This document shows, piece by piece, positions 11,222-23,900 of a stretch of 48,218 nt of DNA. Within the stretch, counting starts at the first letter, position 1, and every line of letters starts with the position of its first letter. Under the pieces are notes generated by a model. The model searched no databases. It was not told where the DNA came from and saw nothing but the letters and a program-made list of their open reading frames with translations. Source of the DNA: Pholiota molesta (Eukaryota > Basidiomycota > Agaricomycetes > Agaricales > Strophariaceae). Location of the stretch: the NCBI GenBank assembly GCA_014925825.1, contig JACGCK010000295.1, forward strand, positions 1-48,218. The letters run 5' to 3'. The position numbers and the translations under genes are program-made.

Positions 11222-14200
11222 GGCGGAGAAAGCAAGCAATTATTGAATAAGCTGTATCGTATTCTTAGTGTGGATGGTTGCTTGAGGTGGAGGAATGGAG
11301 TCAATGAAAGTTGCGGATGGTACTGCGCGCATTGACGACAATCCTTTCCCCCTAATATCAGTCTGCACAGCCACCACGTGACTGATGTGCCTCGGGCACA
11401 AATTGAAATTCCGTTTTCTTCCTTGCTTATCGACGTCAACCTTCCACTGCGTATTTTATGTGAACCAGGTCATATACGTGACCCTCCCGCTCAAACACTG
11501 GTACTCACTGCTCAATTAAAGAAGAATGTACCAAACCTAAACGCGGTTCCGGGCGCTCATTGCTAAGCTCTTCCACTGAATCGTTATTCTATGGCCTGGA
11601 AACTTGACAAAGTCTTACGCTGGTCTCTTGGACTGACTGGAACTAGTTCACTGATTTCCCTTGGAGGACTATTGGTTGGGTCTACCTACAGCAAGTACTA
11701 GTCTCGGTCCGATCCTTCCTTCATTCTGGGATGGTTATATCCTTGGCACCTTCGTCGCTCGAACTCAATCAGTGCAATTCTGACATTAATTGAACAACCT
11801 TGACTATTGATATAGTCCATTATCTGAAACCAAGTGACCTGGAACCGCCGCCTCTACTGACTCCTGAGGTCTCTCATTGGTGAAACGGAGGCCCCCACCG
11901 AATCACCGACGAAGCACCACCCATCATGCGTGCCACAGGCTGTGAGTACCCTAAACGTTTATCGTTATCTGCTTAGGTACGCCAACTTTGGATTCCCAGA
12001 GTATTCATCGACGACGCTTCGATGGGTTAATTTGACCGTGTTCATCCTCTGGCGGCGGTTATGATTACTGAATACGGTTTATCGGTGCTGAAGCCGATGT
12101 GGAGTGCGAGCACTGCAATAATGAGAAGATTTTACGACGACCATTCCACTAAAACATCCTCCATAAGTCACCCCCTTCAGTGATTCCCTCAAAGAAGATA
12201 TATCTCGTCGTGTCATAGACATATTGTCATATTCCTTTATATAGCTTGCAATACCTGTACCCTCCGCTGGCTTACATTTTGGGTGATGATTGGGAGATCG
12301 CCCCGAAGCCGATGCTGTCACATCTTCAGCTCTCCTTTGAAACCTTGATGATTGGATGCAGAACGCTATCTATTTTGCTTATCCTCTATGTCAATTTCCA
12401 TCAGTATTGGCTCTTCGACCTCTAATGCTTCAGCAACAGTGAGAAAACCTACACCCTTTCTTTCTCACGTGTTGAAACCATTGACCCCCTATGGATCCCA
12501 GCAATTCAATCCCAACAAACAGGTGAGAATGACTAGTCTACGGAATCCAAGACGAGGGAAACCATGACATATGGTTTTCCGACATAGACGTAAAGTAGTG
12601 AGATTATATCATCATTTTAGGGAATTTAAAAGGTGCAAGAGCCAAGCAAGAGCGGTAAGCAGAGATGCAGAGAGAAATGAGGTCGCCTGATGTACGGGCC
12701 AATGAGCCTCGAACATGGTACCGGATTGCGCTTGGGAATAATTTGGGCAGTTTCGTTGATTTTCATCTATTCATTGGCCCAACGCATGGCAAGTACACAC
12801 TGTAGTACTGCTGTTACCGCTTACCCGGGTATTAATATCTATGTCTGTACCTTCTCATCGTACGTCGACGGGCTATATGCACCAATCCATGTCCGTGCCA
12901 AATTTCTCCGAGCAAGCGCTTACTGCCTTTGCAGCTTTCGATCCGGTGCGCAGGGCCGCATGCTTGGCGTCGGAGGCTTCTCATGCCACATGGCTTGAAG
13001 TCGATCGATCGTGTTCACAATAGTCTTGATCAAGTACCAGGACTGAGGAATGCTACTTGCTTTGCAAGGAAACTCGAACTTTTGCGATTCTAAAACACAG
13101 GCGGGCTTTGTACAGCTTATTAATTATCTACGCCAGTTAAATCTTAATTATGACATCTTGCTTCAAATCGGATGGTTGACCATCTTACGGTTTAATATGT
13201 CTATCAAGAAATTTCTGTAGAACCTGGGGCTGATCAAAAGGAAATATCTTCGATTCTTTGATAGTCCTGACCATGCAGGCTATCAGTCAGAGTTAAAGGG
13301 ATTATCTATCATTATATTTTCCTCGATTAGTGAGCATCTGAATTACTTCACTCCGAATGCACGGATATGAAGGCGCGAAGTGTCTTTCAATTGGCTGTAA
13401 TAGCCGCAAGGCTATGCGTGTGTATGTTACTCCAGTGTAGCTATGAGAAATACCTGGAATGAAATTTCTCACTGCCATACCTTGGAGAAAATTTGGCAGG
13501 ACATCTTTCTGCTATCTTAAGCGCCAGCTCGGAAGACAGGTGTCTGCGAAGACGGCGATAGATGTTCTACCACCGCGGTCACCGTTTTAAATGCTCAACA
13601 CACGACACTGAACACGATCTAACACCAATGCAGTGCTCAATCCGAAGGAGAGCATTATCTCAATGATCGGCTTTTGACTCAGCATCTGCTTCGGAATTCG
13701 GACTTGGCAGTTTAAAAGACTATGTACGGCAAGCTTCTTGGTCGATGATTATTGTGTTCAAAAATCCATGGCGATATTAGAGATATGTAAGCCATCTTTC
13801 ACGCTAAAGAAGAAAAATGATATAAAATGCTTCCATGGAGCAACTACTGGCCAGAAGAACATGTCATGATAAGATTAGCGCCAGTAAATTACGCCCCGGT
13901 CCCCGATAGCGTCATTCACCGATAGTAACTGAGTAGCATGTGCGTTTTCCAAATGTACTATTCCACATTGGTTGGGCGCTACTATGTCTACTTGTATTTC
14001 AGACAGCTTTGATTAACGTGTACAATTCCTCTTATGCAAGTTGGGGGGTCCTTGGAGATGATCTTTGACAGTACTCTCAAACAAATGCTTTATTCATGTT
14101 GAGGTCAACCATAATCCTGATAGGTATAGCCGGAAATGTCACAGGAAATACAATCTATCCAAGTCGAACAGTGAATTCTACATTGCTCACCGTACCACCA

Positions 14201-16799
14201 GACCAATTGTTATCGTGAATCCTTTAATGACTCGAAAGTGCTACTTATAGCTGTGCTCGTCTGAAAGCTAGGTCAGCAGACATCTCATGAAATACTTCGC
14301 CGTCGTAGGGAATGCCAAAATTCATTTCCGATTATCTTGCGACAGAGAAACAAGCATGTCGTCCAAATAGGCTGAATGCATAGATAAAAATCACTCACAA
14401 TGGCTGGACACAAAGAACAGAACAAAGAGTGGCCTATGTCACCCGACTCTCTAAGATCTGCAACGTTCGTCGTTTATGTTATCAGCACATCATCATTGAT
14501 AGTTTTAGCACAAGGTTGACGTCGTAGGTGAGGTTTGTGGCGTTGGTGATGCTTAATACACAGCACAGGAATGTGGGGTAAAGCATCTAGATCTTTCGAC
14601 AACTTCGTGCATCGAATAAGTTGTTGCTCGGAGCTGCTATCATACCGGGCTTCTAAACAGTCAGAGCATTTGGTAAGTCAAATGTTATTTTCCAGCATCG
14701 AAAAGCCGCGCTAAGTCAGCGGTGAACCTCATTGAGTATCATAGATGAGCTCATACTCATCTGCTACAGTAAAATGAAACGATGTGACTTTGTGATTAGC
14801 CTTTAGTCGTATGTTAGATCATCGCTAGAACTGCAATGACGCATAGAGGTGCGTCAAAGGTATTTCCTGTTGAGAAGCTGCGAAGGCAGACAACGGCCAC
14901 GGGCCACCACCAAAGTTTGAACATGAGGTGAACATGAGGACGGATCACAAGGAAGGGAGGTACTACCCCAGGACCCTGAAGCCAAGAAGTTGCGACGTGG
15001 TAGACTCCAAGTCCCCGGATCGACAAGAGACGGGGAACTCGTTGGTAAGGGTCCAAACTGTGGGGTTGCAATGGGGCGCCACATCCTCTTTGGGTCTTCC
15101 GTTATTGCCAGGTCCTCCGCGCTTATGTAACGAGAAACCCCCCCACTTGAGTTCTCGCCGAGCGCCTACTTAGGTATTTGTAAAATTATGTGCGTCCTAC
15201 ATACACGAACGCACCGACATCGGCGCAGATGAACAGCTTCATTTACAGTTACTCCAAGAGCGGGTCACTCCGTATAGCTTTGCATTGCGCGATGCTATGT
15301 CGAACATCCGATGCTTTTCCGACTCTCCGACACACCCGTTTCATCTAGAAAGACCAGTGCAAGTCGAGCATGGCGATTTTCACTCCATAAAGTCGGAAGA
15401 ATAAACCACAATCAAAAGATCAAAAGACAAAAAGCATTCGAAGTTCGGATAGTTGGTTTTAACCCTAGAATGCAAGTCCAGCTGCTAAAGATATCATATG
15501 CATATAATTAGGGGCCTAGTGTATTAAGGCTCGTGAGCGAATTGAGAGCATATTTGTTCTCGGAAGATATGAACCCTCCTTTCCCCGAAGTTGTCATCTG
15601 TCATCTCGAGTATTTAAGTCTACATACTATGTTTAATTCTCTTGTCAGAATATTGTATGAAAATAGCTTCAGCCCTGCTTCCCCTTAGATCGCTGGAATA
15701 TGGGGTGTGAGTCGGGTGTGAGTACCATTCAAATTTTCTACATGATAGTCTTGTGATAGTTGATCTCGGATATATGAAAAAACGCGAGGCGCCATGCAAG
15801 TGCCTTACAATGCCGCACAATAATAGGAAAGACGGGGCCTAATATCTGAGCAAAATCATTCAAATCGAATAATCAGTTCCTCCAGAATTGGTGGCGCACT
15901 AAACACCAGCCTTGGAATATCCTTATCCCAAAAAGCACCTCAGAGGCTCAGCATACGCTAGCCCGACGCTCGTCTACATATGACCGGCCTTCGTGTTGAA
16001 TATAGTAAGTACTAAGTACTAGCGGCCTTCAATATTTCCAGTTCAGGACATCAGCATCACAAAAGAGCACCGTTCAACGATTATATCCATTCTGGATCCA
16101 TCATTCGATGCGCTCTTCTCTATATACGTCCGATCGCGCTGCTTGAGCATCTATGTACCTTCTCGGAACAAAAGAACCGTCGAAAGAGGCAAAGATCGCA
16201 CCATATTCCTGAATCCTCAATTCCATCTCTCGATGACTTCGAAACGGGGCGCAGGTCTGCGAGGCCCTGCTCAGGTGGCATCATCTTCGGCTGGACCAAT
16301 CGCACGCGGAATCAGTCGTAGATCATTGTAGTGGATCCGCGGCAGTCATCCGTTTACCTTTCAAATAAGAAGAGCGTAAGTACTACAGCTGGGCGCAGTT
16401 GCAGGTTTGCGGCGAATAATCCCACCACGAAGTACATCGCATTAGATCAGAAGCCGACAAAGCCGCCGAGGTGTACACACATTTAGGGTGCTTGTACCCA
16501 ATAAGAACATTATCTTTACGCCGGTATGTTAGCACTATACAGCTTCCTCTGTGTTCGTAACTGTCTGTAAGTATATCTATATCCTTCGGTTTTATGGCGT
16601 CCATGGCCGAAAAATCAGGTAGGTATCTCCTCGCAGTACACTACCCAGTACACATGTATTATCTGCCATACGTATACTTACCATATGGGTCCCAGATAAC
16701 GCTAGTTTGCCACTTCTTATTACCATACTTTGCAGACTAGCTCTCCCCGAGTGGCACTCGCCTTTACCTAAAAATCAAACAAGGCATGGCTATCCGTGA
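11222..16799. other. Gene-poor intergenic stretch, left half; one possible decayed gene
   Basis: Mostly AT-rich with many stops in all frames. The only hint of past coding is at 11591-12058 (listed separately). Other frames of 60-100 codons (for example 12690-12998 and 14814-15071) overlap each other on both strands and have no recognisable domain. The first few hundred bases should contain the VPS45 promoter. No tRNA-like B box or long terminal repeat was found by eye. Confidence 0.45.
11591..12058 (+). pseudogene. Possible decayed 5' part of a Bem46-like alpha/beta-hydrolase gene
   Basis: ATG at 11591 opens a short frame, M-A-W-K-L-D-K-V-L-R-W-S-L-G-L-T-G, followed by a hydrophobic stretch (L-I-S-L-G-G-L-L-V-G), then a stop. 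About 300 bp further, at 11977-12058, a second frame reads Y-A-N-F-G-F-P-E-Y-S-S-T-T-L. The order of an N-terminal membrane anchor and an F-G-F-P-x-Y segment resembles fungal Bem46/ABHD13-type hydrolases. The intervening and following sequence has stops and no continuation of the hydrolase domain (no G-x-S-x-G was found). This is from memory of the family and weak; it may be chance. Confidence 0.2.
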
Positions 16800-17760
16800 C
16801 GCCCCGCGCCGGTCCCCCTCTCCGAGCGAAGCTCCTGATTACCGTAATAATGCGCGTGTGTGCGGTCGGTCGCTCTGCGCTCTCATAAGGCTGATGAAGC
16901 AGTTACATACACCGACGCCCACAACGCCCGGATAAACCAATCTACGCACATACTTACCCCCGGAGTGGGCGGCGCAAAGCCCCCGCAGGGGAATTGCCGG
17001 GGAAAATAACATGTAAATGGGTAAGTAGGGGGACGGGCGCCGGGGCACAGGTCCATTCATACAAACGTTAATATCCCAGCGCAATGATCGATATTAGAGG
17101 CCGACGCGTCGCCCCGTCCGAGGCAGGGCGCAGCGCCAACTGGGTGGCAGGCAGGCAGGCTCGAGGCAGGCAGCGCGCTTGCAGTTGGGGAATGTGGTTG
17201 ACGCGGGGCGCCGCTGATACCGCCCGCCCTGCGTGCCCGTTCGTTTGGTGCCCGTGATGCAGGTGCATATGATAAATGACAGTTACGCATCTGGCCGTGT
17301 GCCCACCGCCCGTCCCACGTTCCCCAAGGTCTCCGGCTCTGCGCGCCGACGCTGCAGGGGGTAAGTGTGTAGGGTCCAAGGACGCAGGGTCCTGGGCACG
17401 CGAACGGGGACGGCAACTGTCGCCATTCGCCCGGGCGCCTGCCTGCGCGCGCAATCAGAACGAGGACGCGGATACATACATATTACACGCGCATTGCCTT
17501 TTTTTCTTCTTCTGTTTCTTTTCTCGAAACGCGCAATGCATATGATATGACATGTACATACCTCGAAGGCGGCAATACTTCCGATGACAGTTACCCACTG
17601 TAATAACATTTTACTGACAAACGGATGAACAACAGCCTGCCTGCCCGCAGTCCCTTTGGGCTGCTCGCTCGCACGCTCGCACGGAGAGCGAGGAACGGGG
17701 GGCATGCGCGGCCTTGTGGCACTGATATTTGAGTCGTCTGCGAGATTAAATCAAAAGGTC
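16800..17760. other. GC-rich, CpG-rich low-complexity segment without a supported gene
   Basis: Clearly richer in G+C than the AT-rich DNA on either side. It contains GGCA/TGCC tetranucleotide runs in opposite orientation (17144-17175 and about 17633-17648) and runs of CGCACGCTCGCACGG near 17670. Overlapping Arg/Pro/Ala-rich frames on both strands (for example 17283-17705 minus and 17068-17454 minus) are what GC-rich noncoding DNA produces by chance. No domain is visible. Confidence 0.4.
17144..17175. repeat. GGCA tetranucleotide repeat
   Basis: Tandem GGCA units (ggcaggcaggcaggc, a short break, then ggcaggcag). The inverse motif (cctgcctgccc) occurs near 17634-17645, about 470 bp downstream. 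Confidence 0.7.
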
Positions 17761-19500
17761 CATTCATGATTCATATCTACCGCACATTAGATTACTTATA
17801 TCATTATAAGTATGTATACGAACACGCGCTGAATTTCTAGGGCGCGGGGGCTCTGGGCATGCTCAATTTCGCTAGTAGTAGTTGTCAAGTGTAATAGTGT
17901 CACTGGACCGGGCTTTACTGCGTGTCGAATAACATTAATCTCGCAATGGCATGTCCCCATCCATGTTGTCCTCCCAAGCCAGCGGACTCCATTCCATGCA
18001 TGGCATGCATGCGTGCATCACAATAATCACAACAATTCAATATCAATGTTCGACCCACTAGACTCATTTCATTGTCGAGCGCATTCTGAACTTTGAACCC
18101 TGAATGCAGGCAAGTGAACAACCTTACCCAATCCGTGTGTGTCTGCGATTTCAACAAGCACATCTTCAAATCACCTCGACTTAATTGACCATCGTCAACG
18201 CACCATGATCGATGATCGCACAATTACAACAGTGGTCAGAGGGTCCACTCATTCACTGCAAGTCACAACAAGGTGGTCCAATTCCAATTCACAATTCAAT
18301 TTCATTGTTTCAAAAAACCAAAAGAATAGAGAAAAGCCAGATAAACCCAAATGTTATAGTTTGTCTGCGTCGTAAGATATCAATAATAAAGCAAAACGTG
18401 GCTACCATAAACAGCGGACAGAAACAACCAACCCCCCAAAAGAAGGACACTAACCGTAAGAAATAAGCGTAAAAGTAAAGATAAACCACAACGCGGGGAA
18501 GGTCAGAAGTAAGAGGTAAAACGTAGTAGGTAGGATTAGGTACAGTGTCGGAGCGTATTGGTAAAATTTTGGTTGTGGCCGTTCGAGATACGGGAATATG
18601 TACAGCGCGCAGGCGATGCACAATTATGCATCGGAGACCGCGCGCGCAGAGACGGATAATAGCGAATAAAAGTACACACATACAGTCACAGATATGAAGG
18701 AGAAACGTTGATGGTACAGCGAGAGCCCAAGATTAATTCGCGGGCCAGGTCGGCAGCGTGCGCACGGCGAGCACGGAAGGGTTGACGGAGTAGACGGAGA
18801 TGACGACGACGGCAACGAGACCGGGGATGATAAAGAAGATGAACTGCTGGCATTGGTCAGGGGTCAGAGTCACGGGTACGAAGCGTGGAAGTAATAAACA
18901 ACGGCGGGTATGCGAGAAGGTCAAACAGCCGGTGATGGCTCGTCTGATAGCGGCTGTTAATAGGGTGGCCACGATGGGAAGATGCATGCAGGTGGGGATT
19001 GGGGGTTGATGCGTAGAGATAACGACAAAGAAGGGGGTATCGTCAAATAAAATGCGTGGTACGCAGGGTATGAAAATGCGCGGGTATGTTGTTGAAGGGT
19101 GGGGGATAGGGGTGATGGTTGTTAGATAACATAAAGAACACAAATATCGTCTGTCCGGAGGTCGTTGTCATTGGTCGTCGTCGTCGTTATGGTGTGTGCG
19201 CCATGATGTGGCTGCCGGCCTGTGCCAGGCGAAGTGGATGAAACAACAAGGAAAAGCGAGGAAAACAAAGCGAGAGCAAAATCGAAAGCGAGAGCGAGAG
19301 CAAGCCGATTGATGGATAATATAAGACAGCGTGGTGGATGCAGGGAGTGCCATGCGAGAGACCAGAAACAGAGAATGAGATCCAATGGTGTTGAAGTAAT
19401 GTCGATGAAAATGCCAAAGCAAATGTTGAATGCCAGTTGAAGATGCGATGCCCAGAGAGAGTGAAAAAAGCACAGAGAAGAGAGATGGTGGTGATAATGT
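17761..19500. other. Region downstream of the Ecl1-type gene, no supported gene
   Basis: Contains a CATGCATG-type palindromic patch (about 17993-18015), a GTC trinucleotide run at 19174-19187 and a GAGAGC-rich stretch (about 19260-19310) that is CT-rich on the minus strand. A minus-strand frame (18733-19143) ends in a hydrophobic segment (F-I-I-P-G-L-V-A-V-V-V-I-S-V) but has no clear start or partner exons. Part of this region is probably the long 3' untranslated end of the minus-strand gene at 19501. Confidence 0.4.
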
Positions 19501-20969
19501 TTATGGCACCGATATCCGCTGCGGGGCGGGGAACAGGAATAGCCGTTTGCGTTCGGGGTACTCCTCGACTTCCACCTCAACCTCCTGCTCTTCACCATCA
19601 ATGACCTGCTTCTCCACCTTTTTTACCTTTCTCGGGATGAGAGGCATCATGTCATACGTCTTGACATTTTCGTAGGACCACGATCGAGCTGTGAAAGGAT
19701 GAGATGAGAATAGAATGGCTTCAGATGAGATCGATACGCACTGTTCTCGACTGTGGGCCTCTTGATATCTCGGCGGGAGGAGAGCTTGCTGTCACAGCGC
19801 TCGGTATCCTCATCGCTGTCGCTGGGCATGCTCAAGGGACTGCGCACGCTGGTGCTCCTGCGAGAGTTGGCCGACGACGACGCGGCTCCGCTCCAACGGC
19901 TGGAAAGCGACGTGCCGCTGCTGCTGTGGACCTTCATTTTGACATCGGGTACGAGGAGCTTGCCCTCGGCGCCGTTTGGCACCAGAGATCGGTGCTTGGG
20001 AGAGGGCAGCGGGAGCGAGTGCGTTGAAGCAGCAGATGAGGCCACGGGCGAAGTGGCAGAACCGCCGCCAGCGTAAAGCGATGCGCGAGACTCGGCGCGC
20101 CTGCTGAAGTTCTCGGAGAAGGAAGAGAGCATGGCATCAGAGGCAGAGGATGCGCGCCCTGCGGGAATCGATTCCTGGACACTGGCAGATGAGGCGCGGG
20201 CCATGCGGCGGGCGCGGTGGGGAGAGGCGACAACGGAGCCGTACGCCTTTGCGGCGGCATCCGCGTGGAAAGGGCTGTCGGAGGGGTTGGCGAAGCTGTA
20301 GACGGCGGAGCGCCAGAGATTGCTGCCGTCGTTCCAGCCGGGCACCGGCTTGCGGGGCTCCTGCACTGGGCGATAGCGGCCGACATGTGGCTTGGCGGGT
20401 GGGGGGACGAGGGAGTTGATGAGACGGCCAGCCATCATGATGCCGCTGGTATACTGGGGGGGATTCATGTTCTGTGGGGGCTCGTCCTCAAAGACGGGGG
20501 TGTCGGGGAAATCGGGGAAATTGTAGAAGGCGTTGAAGCGCTCCATGGAGGTGAGGGGGCGGTGGGGAGAGCCATCTGCGCTCGAGGCGTCGCTGTCGCT
20601 GCTGCCCGCGGAGAAGACCTTCTTGGCGAGCTTGACAGGGGACGATGCGGGCTCCTCGGCGTTGGGATCGATGGGGGCGCCGCGGCGGTTGCGGTTGAGG
20701 TCTGCGAGCTGACACTCGTCTGAGCAGTAGAGGGGGGTGGGGCCCTGGTCGATGATGAGACGTTCCTTCATCGCGGGCGGGGGAGACTTGACGGTGCCGT
20801 TTGGGCGGATACGCCCTGTGCCGTTGACGAGGCCGGCCTTGCGGGGAGCGCCCTTCTTGCGGGGGGACGAGGGCGGGGGCGGAGGGGGCTGGTTAGCGCG
20901 GGGGACGAGGAGGGTGGTGCGCTTTGGCTCGATCTGCTTGTCGCAGACGGGGCACCAGGCGGAATCCAT
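19501..20969 (-). CDS. Ecl1-family zinc-binding regulatory protein (471 aa, two exons)
   Basis: Exons 20969-19742 and 19688-19501, with a 53-nt GT-AG intron, give 471 residues. The N-terminus has W-C6-P-V-C9 and Y-C82-S-D-E-C86, four cysteines arranged as in fungal Ecl1 proteins (extender of chronological lifespan, responsive to nutrient stress in fission yeast). Between the pairs is a Pro-rich linker. The rest is Ser/Arg-rich and mostly disordered, with short conserved-looking patches (E-R-F-N-A-F-Y-N-F-P-D-F-P and V-P-G-W-N-D-G-S-N-L-W-R). After the intron it ends R-S-W-S-Y-E-N-V-K-T-Y-D-M-M-P-L-I-P and an acidic E-V-E-V-E-V-E-E-Y. Without the intron the frame ends at 19647 with an unconvincing tail. 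It is much longer than yeast Ecl1 (about 80 aa). It stands alone between very long intergenic regions, as stress or developmental regulators often do. Confidence 0.8.
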
Positions 20970-23900
20970 GGGGCTGGGGAAATGGTGACGCCCGAGAGGA
21001 TGCCCCGTTATAAACAGCAGCTGCCCGATGCCATCTCAGATCCATCTCGCGGCGCCACTCCCAATCCCAACCGTTCGCACCGGGTGCCGGCTCTATTCCC
21101 CTCTCGGCAACCGAGGCACCGCGGCCAATCCTCTGGAAATCACACCCCCTCCACCCTGCACAAGACCCCCCTCCGGCTTCCCCCGTTTCCCCGCCATCTC
21201 TCCGTCCACCTATCACCATAAATATACCGCCCCCGCAATCCTGATCCTGCGCCATCGCTCACTTACCATATCATATGTTACACCTCCATCTTTCACGCCG
21301 CAGCGACCGTCGACGCTCAACATTTCTTGTTTATCATGATACCTGCATCCATCGCGCCATCATGACTATCTGCGATAGCAGCTGCCATCTGGCACGTTTA
21401 GTACGTCAGCACGCGCGCAACCATGCATGTATCAAGCGCTCGTCGTAAACAAGAACGCGGCTCGTTCAACAATAATATTATTGTCTCTTCTGCAATGGTC
21501 CAACGTCCAACACCTGGACCTCCCATGCATCTTGTTGTCATCCAATTATTATGATCATGAATGCATCTACCATCGCATCAATATCATATGTACCACTACG
21601 TCCGATCCACCGCGCTGCACCGTCAGACGACTGGACCAGCAAAAATGTTACTCCAAGATAGTGCCAAAGGCGCACCACAATAAGCACAAGATAATCCCTT
21701 GCTCCTGCCTCTTCTTGCCTGCTCCCAGAGGGATCCAAGCGCGCTTGGCCCCTTGGATGCTCCTGCCCGCACGCGCGCCACGCACATTGCCAGGACGGCA
21801 TCCCTCTTATCTCCTTGATTATTCCGCGCGGTAGCTGCACTCAGGCGGTCCGGCGGAGGCAAAGTATATCCCATCCAGGAAGGATCCGCCCCAGATCGGG
21901 GCGAGGCGGAGGCTATTTCGCATCAATATCACTCGGGCGTTTCCACCAGCACCCCAATATCCCTTATGTGCATCTCCTGCGTTGCCGCAGGCGGCCGCCT
22001 GCAAAAAATGCATACGCGAGCCGGGGAAATACAATCACCTGAAATTTCTTGGAAATTTCCGCTTCATTCAAGACGCGCTGCAAGCAAACCCTGCTTCTGG
22101 CGTTGGTGCTAGAATAATTATCTGCGCTTGTCTCTCTGTAGGGGACGCCCTGGAACGCCTTGCAATGTCTTATTCTACATGCTATATCCGCTGGTTTTTC
22201 TTGGGTTTTGCTTTGTCTGCATTGTTTTTTACGTTCAACGTTGCGAGTATTCGCAGTTGGGCTTATCGATCTTGTTCCTCATGTTTGAGTCGCCGGCACC
22301 CACCTCTGGTTGTTTTCCGGCTCCTTGATTAATCTGCGGTGCTTCCTGGTGCTGCTGATAATATCTCGCCATGTGCTTCTATTCCTCTATATTCCTCCGG
22401 TGTCCAAGGATTCCGGAATCCTTGCCATGCACTCGCCCGAAAGTAAATCACCCAAAGTAGGTGGCGTATTTTATCATATGAAGACCCCCCGCTGCCTTGG
22501 ACACCATCTACATCTTTTGCTGCATATACGAGCCACCATACACATCACACATGGCCCAGGTTTACACCTGACGTCCTTAATGTGCTGTGCACCGTAAATT
22601 TACTGGTGCTAATGTCCTCATTTGGGAGGCTTGACTCGAACGCTCATCGCCCTGATACCCCATCCTAGCTTCCGGGTGTTGGCGCCCACCCTCGTGTCCC
22701 TTTCCGACGGCACTGCGACGCCACTTCCCGCGACGGCCGTGGAGGTGTGTAGCCATGGTGTGTCATTCGCGGAAACAGGCTACTATTAGGCTGCAGTGGG
22801 TCAGCGGTATGCAAAATTATACATAGCTACGCTACTTATGTAGTGTATACATTTGTGGGCGTACACCTTTCGACGGAGATGTTTGCAAACTAGCCTGGAT
22901 GTCCAGGTAATGGCCCCTTGCCCAATGCTCAGCGCTCAATGCCCAACTGGCTCCTCACATTTATTCCCGAGTAAGTGTCTATCCGTGTTCAGACTCACCG
23001 TTATCTAAACTCTAAAAATCCTGTAGGCCGGGGGAGATCTTATGGCATCGACACCGCATTGCCACTATCGCTCTCAGATTGGCCATACAGAGCGGTATGC
23101 CCCTCCACGCTGCATGCACCTGCTCCGGGAGGGGGTCCTGGGACGCGGCGCCCCATATGCAGCATGCACCACGCCGTGCGCGCGGGAAAGGCCACCGGTA
23201 GCCTCCTCCCGAGCGGGCGAGCAGATGAGATGCACCTTATCTCTGCTCTGACACATTGGCTCTATCAGCGCGACTATCATTTGATATGTAAGGGTCTGTT
23301 TCGAGAGACTGCATTGTCTCGTGGTTGATCCATCCATCAGGGCACGCGTTGCGATTGGGGTGTTTAATTGAATTTTTTGGTGTGGGCATTATTCATTATC
23401 TTGTGTATCACGATTATCTGTGGCTCTCGTTATTAATTGACATCGAGCTCCGTCCGCGAGTATGATAGATTATTCTAGTTGCTGCTGTGGCTGGGGCTCA
23501 GCGCACACGCCACAAGACACAAAACGCCATCCGCTAGTGGATGGCACAATCCACATCCAGGTAAGGATGGGTAAAGGGCACGCAAGCGTTATGGTTCAGC
23601 CTCCCGCGCGCCGCAATCGCCATGGACGATGATGGCGGCTATCGATCAAGTATGTAACATTAAATGATTATCGCTCGGGAGTCCACCCGCCCTCTTCCCT
23701 CAGCTGGTACAGAAGAAGTATGATACCCCCATACCCACCCACAGCCACCCACCTGAACACATCGCCAACCCACTCGTGGCGCGCTGGTTTATATTAACCT
23801 ATATTAAAAATCAAGAGGCCCACAACATGCCCCGACGCACGGGGGCTCGCACCGAATATCCTGTCCAATGAAGGCTCTGCCCTGCCACTGGCCACTTATC

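Noticed and set aside
17057..17705. Overlapping Arg/Pro/Ala-rich frames of 89-140 codons on both strands
   Set aside because: Expected by chance in GC-rich DNA with few stops; no conserved motif.
18733..19143. Minus-strand frame ending in a hydrophobic segment and P-T-W-P-A-N
   Set aside because: The end looks like a membrane segment, but no start, splice partner or family could be found; more likely part of a long 3' region.
22620..22690. Possible minus-strand tRNA (GTTCGAGTC box)
   Set aside because: The T-stem does not pair and no matching D-arm or acceptor stem was found.
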